From Thalassobacterium maritimum (GTDB lineage Bacteria; Verrucomicrobiota; Verrucomicrobiia; Opitutales; Coraliomargaritaceae): a stretch of 64,000 nucleotides of DNA. This document shows, piece by piece, positions 59,637-64,000 of the stretch (positions are counted from its first letter, which is position 1; each line of letters starts with the position of its first letter). Where the stretch lies: assembly GCF_031127805.1 (NCBI RefSeq), contig NZ_JARXHW010000026.1, positions 1 to 64,000 on the forward strand, in the 5' to 3' direction. The notes beneath the pieces were generated by a model that ran no database searches, had not been told where the DNA came from, and saw nothing but the letters and a program-made list of their open reading frames with translations. Both the position numbers and the translations under genes were made by a program.

Positions 59637-60833
59637 TTGAAAATATTTTTTCACGATTTTGGAGATTATCCTTTGTTCTTTTCGTTTACTGCTGAATTGG
59701 CACGTAGACATGAACATGTGACGCATGCCTATGTTGAATTGCTATCGGTGGATCGGTCAGGCAGCTTGGCGGTTTCTGAACCTTGCTACGAAGTTAAGCG
59801 ACTGCAGATGCCTGGTGATTATCAAGCGGTGAAATACTCTTTTTTTAAGCGATTTAACTTGGAAGCCCGTTATGCGCGTGTCGCTGCAACTGCTGTCGTT
59901 GAAGCCGAACCGGATCTGGTCCTCTCGGCAAATGCACCTACGCATGTACAGTCTGCTTTACAGCAGGCTGCGCGTGAGAGCGGCGCTCGATTTATTTGCT
60001 GGACGCAGGACTTCTATTGCGAAGCGGTTCGAAGTATCTTGCATAAAAAGTTCGGTCCGCTGGGGGGATTGATTGGAAATGTTTTTCATTTCTGGGAGCG
60101 CCGGCAGATTCGTCAGTGTGATGGAGTTCTTGTGATCACCGAAGGCTTTCGCCAACAATTACATGAGTGGGGCTACCCGGATGATCAGGTGGAAGTTATG
60201 GCGAATTGGGCACCGATTGAATCACTGCCAGTTCTTGCGCAGGAGAATGACTGGTCGCGTGAGCATGGCTTGGTCGGCAAATTCTGTTTCTTGTATTCGG
60301 GGACGATGGGCTTGAAGCACAATCCAGAGTTATTATTACAATGTGCGGAACGCTATGCCCGGGATCCGAGTGTGCGAATTGTTGTTGTTGCCGAGGGAAC
60401 TGGAGCAGACTATCTGCGTGAGCAACTGACTCGACCTGAATTGAATGGCTGCTTAATTGTGTTACCCATGCAAGCTGCGGCCCGAGTGCCGGAAGTTCTG
60501 GCTACAGCGAGTGTCTTAATTGCGACTTTAGAGCCAGAGGCTAGTCATATTTGTGTTCCCTCTAAGGTGTTAACTTATTTATGCGCAGCGCGTCCTTTGT
60601 TGTTGTCCGTGGCTGATAAAAATCTTGCCGCTGAAACTGTAAGGACAGGCCAGGCGGGCTTTACTGCAGCCCCCGATCGTGCCGACCTTTTTATGAGTGC
60701 AGCGGATCGCTTGCGTCAAGACGAGGCGCTATGTCGTGAGTTAGGAGCGAACGCGCGTCGTTACGCTGAAGCGAGCTTTCAGATTGAAAGGATTGTCGAT
60801 CAGTTTGAACGTTTTATGGGGCGTGTGCTTTAG
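59637..60833 (+). CDS. Glycosyltransferase family 4 (WbuB/WcaI-like)
   Basis: The longest frame begins at a TTG (59622) inside the acetyltransferase gene. A TTG at 59637, eight bases after GGAAG, gives KIFFHDFGDYPLFFSF and is the better start (398 residues). The donor domain has FLYSGTMGLKHNPELLL and VLIATLEPEASHICVPSKVLTYLCAARPLL. WbuB-like enzymes transfer N-acetyl-fucosamine or related amino sugars. Confidence 0.88.
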   Translation: MKIFFHDFGDYPLFFSFTAELARRHEHVTHAYVELLSVDRSGSLAVSEPCYEVKRLQMPGDYQAVKYSFFKRFNLEARYARVAATAVVEAEPDLVLSANAPTHVQSALQQAARESGARFICWTQDFYCEAVRSILHKKFGPLGGLIGNVFHFWERRQIRQCDGVLVITEGFRQQLHEWGYPDDQVEVMANWAPIESLPVLAQENDWSREHGLVGKFCFLYSGTMGLKHNPELLLQCAERYARDPSVRIVVVAEGTGADYLREQLTRPELNGCLIVLPMQAAARVPEVLATASVLIATLEPEASHICVPSKVLTYLCAARPLLLSVADKNLAAETVRTGQAGFTAAPDRADLFMSAADRLRQDEALCRELGANARRYAEASFQIERIVDQFERFMGRVL

Positions 60834-62195
60834 CTACTTATGTTGTTTCGCCTGCAAGGCGTAACTCACGCTGCTTGCGCCGATCAGTAGTGTGCCCATG
60901 GCAATTGCGGGCGCGGCGAGTGCCATATCAAAACTTGCCGCGATCATGACCGCACACGTAGCGCTCAAAAGCCAAGGGCTGATTTTATTCAGCCACTTGG
61001 CTTTTTTGTGGCTGCCTATTAGCAGACATACGAAGGGGCTGAGCAGTAGCAGGCTGCCCACTAGGCCCATTTCAGCGAGTGCCTGCAGGTAGTCATTGTG
61101 GGTAAATTCGTAAGCGATGGGGTAGGCTGCATTTATTTCGTAGAATTCGGGGCCCGCATAAATCGGGTGGATGTGGATGAAGCTTCCAATGCCCCATCCC
61201 CAGTAGGGGCGATCTCTAAACATGCTCCAGCAGTCTCGGTAGAGCGCGAGACGCTTGACGTCATGAAAGTTGCCATGCTTTGCGGCTTCGATCTGACTGT
61301 GACTGCGTTGCTGCGCTCGAATAATTTGAGGCTTGGCGACTTGATAGAGTCCTAGTCCAGTGAGTATGAGTAGACATAATGTGATACTCAGAGCGAGTTT
61401 TGTTCCGTGCTTATGTAGGGGGCGTGTGATTGATAGTATGAATGCAATCATCAAGGGGATCGCAACTAAGCTAGCTCCTCGAGCTTCAGCCAGCGGTATG
61501 CTGATAAGTATCACTAAGATGAGTAGGGCGATGCCAATGCTCTTTTCGGGGAGATGTCCGCTGTGTTTCTCTTTGGCGTACGTGTTGTGGAAGAGCGCCA
61601 TCCCGCATCCAGCGGCTAATAGTGCGAAGTAAGCCCAGTGGTTCTTGTAAAAGAATGTTGCGTAGGCTGCGGGTTCACGCAATTCGATTAGCCAAAGGAA
61701 TTCTCTACTGCCGGTGAGTTTCATTAATCCGCCTATAACCGCAAGTGCTGCACCAGAGAGAAAGATCGCTGCGAGGCAATGGCGGATTTGCTGACGGGGA
61801 CTGCCAGTATAGATGAGGTTAAGCGTCATGAGTTGCAGTCCAATTAGAAATTGAAGGAAGAGACGGCTGCGCTCAGGGTTGGGGGTGGTCGGCCATGCGA
61901 TATTATACTCTAACGGCAGTAGAGGGCTGAAGAGATTGTTGTATATTGTTGCGAAGTTCGGGTTAAATAGTGCATGGGTAAAAAGGATGTCAAAGAGTAG
62001 CCAGGGAGCCATCACCAGACCTCCCCAAAATATTGGACCATGCCCGTGACGTGTCGCTCTGGTCTTTACTAAATGAGCGACGAGTGGTAGGGCATTCAAG
62101 CTGAGCAATAGTGAACCCCATTCGTATGCCCAGTCGTGTCGACCGCCATTAGCAAGGGCTAGTGCTATTAGAATACATGTATTAAATATAACCAT
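60834..62195 (-). CDS. O-antigen ligase/polymerase family membrane protein
   Basis: The 453-residue product has about 12 membrane segments. The Wzy_C/WaaL signature is in the late loop: WGWGIGSFIHIHPIY and then EFTHNDYLQALAEMG, with the conserved H-N-D-Y-L. It is transcribed against the rest of the locus, its stop abutting that of the glycosyltransferase gene. It could attach the polymer to an acceptor or polymerise it. Having a second such protein beside the one at 55645 suggests division of these jobs. Confidence 0.88.
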   Translation of the reverse strand: MVIFNTCILIALALANGGRHDWAYEWGSLLLSLNALPLVAHLVKTRATRHGHGPIFWGGLVMAPWLLFDILFTHALFNPNFATIYNNLFSPLLPLEYNIAWPTTPNPERSRLFLQFLIGLQLMTLNLIYTGSPRQQIRHCLAAIFLSGAALAVIGGLMKLTGSREFLWLIELREPAAYATFFYKNHWAYFALLAAGCGMALFHNTYAKEKHSGHLPEKSIGIALLILVILISIPLAEARGASLVAIPLMIAFILSITRPLHKHGTKLALSITLCLLILTGLGLYQVAKPQIIRAQQRSHSQIEAAKHGNFHDVKRLALYRDCWSMFRDRPYWGWGIGSFIHIHPIYAGPEFYEINAAYPIAYEFTHNDYLQALAEMGLVGSLLLLSPFVCLLIGSHKKAKWLNKISPWLLSATCAVMIAASFDMALAAPAIAMGTLLIGASSVSYALQAKQHK

Positions 62196-62524
62196 AGGTC
62201 GTGCTCCGACTGAATTTTACTTCTAGAAGTCGGATTTCGGTTTGTATGTCGAACTAAATACTGGATGCCTAGTGTGCACTGTATTGCATGCTATTGAGCT
62301 GATTGATTGCACTAGCTATTCTTTTTGAGCGCTTTTGTCTAATATTGCGAAATTAGGTGGTAGGGGAAGTGCGTGGCATAGTTTGTGCTCGTTTCTTCGG
62401 TAAGTAAATTAACTAATAATCGGGATTAGTGGCAAGCGATGGGGGGAGGCACATTTTAGTGTTTTTATTTTTCCTACGTTAGCAATTAACTAACTAAATA
62501 ACTTGATACAAACGCTACAAAGTT
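62196..62524. other. Divergent promoter region, no gene seen
   Basis: This 329-bp gap separates the minus-strand ligase gene from the plus-strand sugar transferase. It is AT-rich and contains repeated TTAACTAA-type words (near 62409 and 62487) that could be regulator sites. No RNA gene is recognised. Confidence 0.4.
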
Positions 62525-64000
62525 ATGGAGATAAAATCTAAGAATCACAGTCAAAGTTTGACATTTGATACATTGGAGTCACGAGCAATGGCTCGTGAGC
62601 GTCGTTATACAAAGCTCCAGTTGTTAACAACTGCTTTATTGTTGGGGGATGCTGGCATTGTTATCGTTAGCTTATTGGTCGGTTTTCAATTGCGTTTCAA
62701 TACAATTTTGAGCAAGTTAGGAATGGATGCTAGCTTTGACTCGACATCTGCGTACATGCCTCAGTTTTTCTTGGCATTTGCCTTAATGATGGGGGCATTA
62801 GTGGTGAACGATCACTATGGTCGTGTGAACTTTCTTCGTCCTACTTACTCCGCGTGGAGATTGATGCGCCCTATCTTGGCATGGGCATGTGTGCTATTGT
62901 TGGTATCATTGACCTTAAGAGTTGAACCATCTATTTCACGTATGTTCGTGATTTGCACGACAATCGTACTGTTATGCTTGATGCCTACTTGGAGGTACTT
63001 GTTTACACGGCATTTTGTTCAGAGGTATTTCTTGGATGCAGTCAGGCGGAACACTTTGGTCATTGGTTGGAATCCACGAGTGCAGCAGCTCACGGAGCGC
63101 GCTGAAGCTAAAGGAGGTAGTTTTCCTTTTTCAGTGAAGGGCATCATTACGAACAGTCAGTCGGTGGATATCAGTGGACTTCCAGCAGCGATTCCGAGCT
63201 GGCAGATCGAAAGCGGGTTCGAACAAGTGATTATTAATGGAGATTATGATACTGTTCTTCTTTCGAATTCAGGTATGAACTATGAACAAAAGAAAGAGAT
63301 TCAGCAATTGTGTGCTCGTGAAATGTTGGATTTTATTGTCATGCCAAATCACATTGCGACTTTGACGCGTTGTCTGCATGTGGAGACGATTCAAGGGATT
63401 CCCTTGTTAACGCAAGCGCGGCGCCCATTGGATCATATTGGAAACGCTTTGCTGAAGCGTTGTTGGGATATCGTGGGCAGCCTGTTTGGACTTGTGATGT
63501 TTGCTCCAGTGATTGCATTTTTCTGTTGGCGTGTAAGACGAGAATCTCCTGGGCCAGTCTTTTACCGGCAGACTCGTGTGGGGCGCAATGGTCAACCATT
63601 TAAGATTATTAAGATTCGCTCAATGCGGCTGGATGCAGAAGAACAGACGGGTGCAAAATGGTGTGTCGAGAATGACCCACGTCGATTGAAAGTGGGGGCA
63701 TTCATGCGGCGAATGAATATTGATGAGTTGCCTCAGTTTTGGAATGTGCTTAAGGGGGAGATGAGTCTAGTCGGACCACGCCCCGAGCGTCCTGAGTTGA
63801 TTGAAGGGTTTAAATCAGAAATCGATTATTACAATCTGCGTCATACGATTAAACCCGGGCTAACTGGATGGGCGCAAGTTAATGGTTGGCGAGGAGATAC
63901 TAGTTTAGTGTCACGTATTGGCTGTGATATTGAGTATATTGAGAGAGCAAGTGTGTGGTTCGATTTCTATATCATGCTGCGCACTTTTATTAACCGCGAG
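62525..64000 (+). CDS. Polyprenyl-phosphate sugar-1-phosphate transferase (WcaJ/WbaP type), cut by window end
   Basis: An ATG at 62525 opens a frame running off the right edge (492 codons visible, no stop). N-terminal membrane segments (about residues 40-130) and a CoA-binding-like domain are followed by the catalytic C-terminal part. That part shows KRCWDIVGSLFGLVMFAP, GPVFYRQTRVGRNGQPFKI, MNIDELPQFWNVLKGEMSLVGPRPERPE and KPGLTGWAQVNGWRG. The enzyme starts repeat-unit synthesis by loading a hexose-1-phosphate onto undecaprenyl phosphate. Only a short tail of the protein is probably missing. Confidence 0.95.
   Translation, partial: MEIKSKNHSQSLTFDTLESRAMARERRYTKLQLLTTALLLGDAGIVIVSLLVGFQLRFNTILSKLGMDASFDSTSAYMPQFFLAFALMMGALVVNDHYGRVNFLRPTYSAWRLMRPILAWACVLLLVSLTLRVEPSISRMFVICTTIVLLCLMPTWRYLFTRHFVQRYFLDAVRRNTLVIGWNPRVQQLTERAEAKGGSFPFSVKGIITNSQSVDISGLPAAIPSWQIESGFEQVIINGDYDTVLLSNSGMNYEQKKEIQQLCAREMLDFIVMPNHIATLTRCLHVETIQGIPLLTQARRPLDHIGNALLKRCWDIVGSLFGLVMFAPVIAFFCWRVRRESPGPVFYRQTRVGRNGQPFKIIKIRSMRLDAEEQTGAKWCVENDPRRLKVGAFMRRMNIDELPQFWNVLKGEMSLVGPRPERPELIEGFKSEIDYYNLRHTIKPGLTGWAQVNGWRGDTSLVSRIGCDIEYIERASVWFDFYIMLRTFINRE

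Overview
The window looks like a chromosome segment from a marine Opitutales-type verrucomicrobium (Coraliomargarita/Lentimonas-like). This is inferred from the PEP-CTERM protein, paired Gfo/Idh/MocA dehydrogenases, a GH9 lipoprotein, a formylglycine-generating enzyme, the long PurF type and the mid-range GC. No rRNA or other marker gene is present to fix the taxon.

Region 1 (336-12389) is a roughly 12 kb integrated element in a tRNA-Thr(CGT) gene. The intact tRNA lies at the right end (12351-12426). A 39-bp copy of its 5' half lies at the left end (297-335). Next to the left end is a tyrosine recombinase. After it come a duplicated, iteron-bearing control region, a winged-helix protein, an excisionase-like HTH protein and an uncharacterised HTH/coiled-coil protein. 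The cargo is the most interesting part of the window. A nucleoside-phosphorylase-fold effector gene is followed by a very large STAND-type NTPase with a Walker A motif. The two are in different frames, joined at a run of ten A, so that a -1 slip would make one polypeptide of about 1837 residues. The pair lies between a deleted hsdM remnant and what appears to be an hsdR N-terminal remnant, as if it had replaced the middle of a type I restriction locus.

Region 2 (12.5-27.4 kb) is carbohydrate and general metabolism. It holds a sugar isomerase/epimerase and two MocA-type dehydrogenases divergent from an AraC regulator, a secreted protein, the GH9 lipoprotein, the radical SAM protein ArsS, a PEP-CTERM protein, a DUF2851 protein, and a beta-CASP nuclease followed by an L,D-transpeptidase that seems to lack a standard start codon.

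Region 3 (27.6-47.8 kb) is mostly housekeeping. It includes a CDF transporter, purF, a DUF695 protein, a HAD phosphatase, tsaB-alr, a Co/Ni efflux pair dmeR-dmeF with a clear G-tract operator, a minus-strand group (glycosyltransferase, TPR, C39-like, rhomboid-like), MBL-ribD-rdgB, ndk-ispF, a decayed Fic gene, a formylglycine-generating enzyme, panB and purH.

Region 4 (47.9 kb to the end) is a Wzx/Wzy-type exopolysaccharide locus. It encodes an outer-membrane beta-barrel, a short OPX (Wza-type) protein, a Wzc-type tyrosine autokinase, several glycosyltransferases, a Wzx flippase, two Wzy/WaaL-type membrane proteins, a WcaF-type acetyltransferase and a polyprenyl-phosphate sugar-1-phosphate transferase cut by the window end. 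The central genes are visibly more AT-rich than their surroundings.
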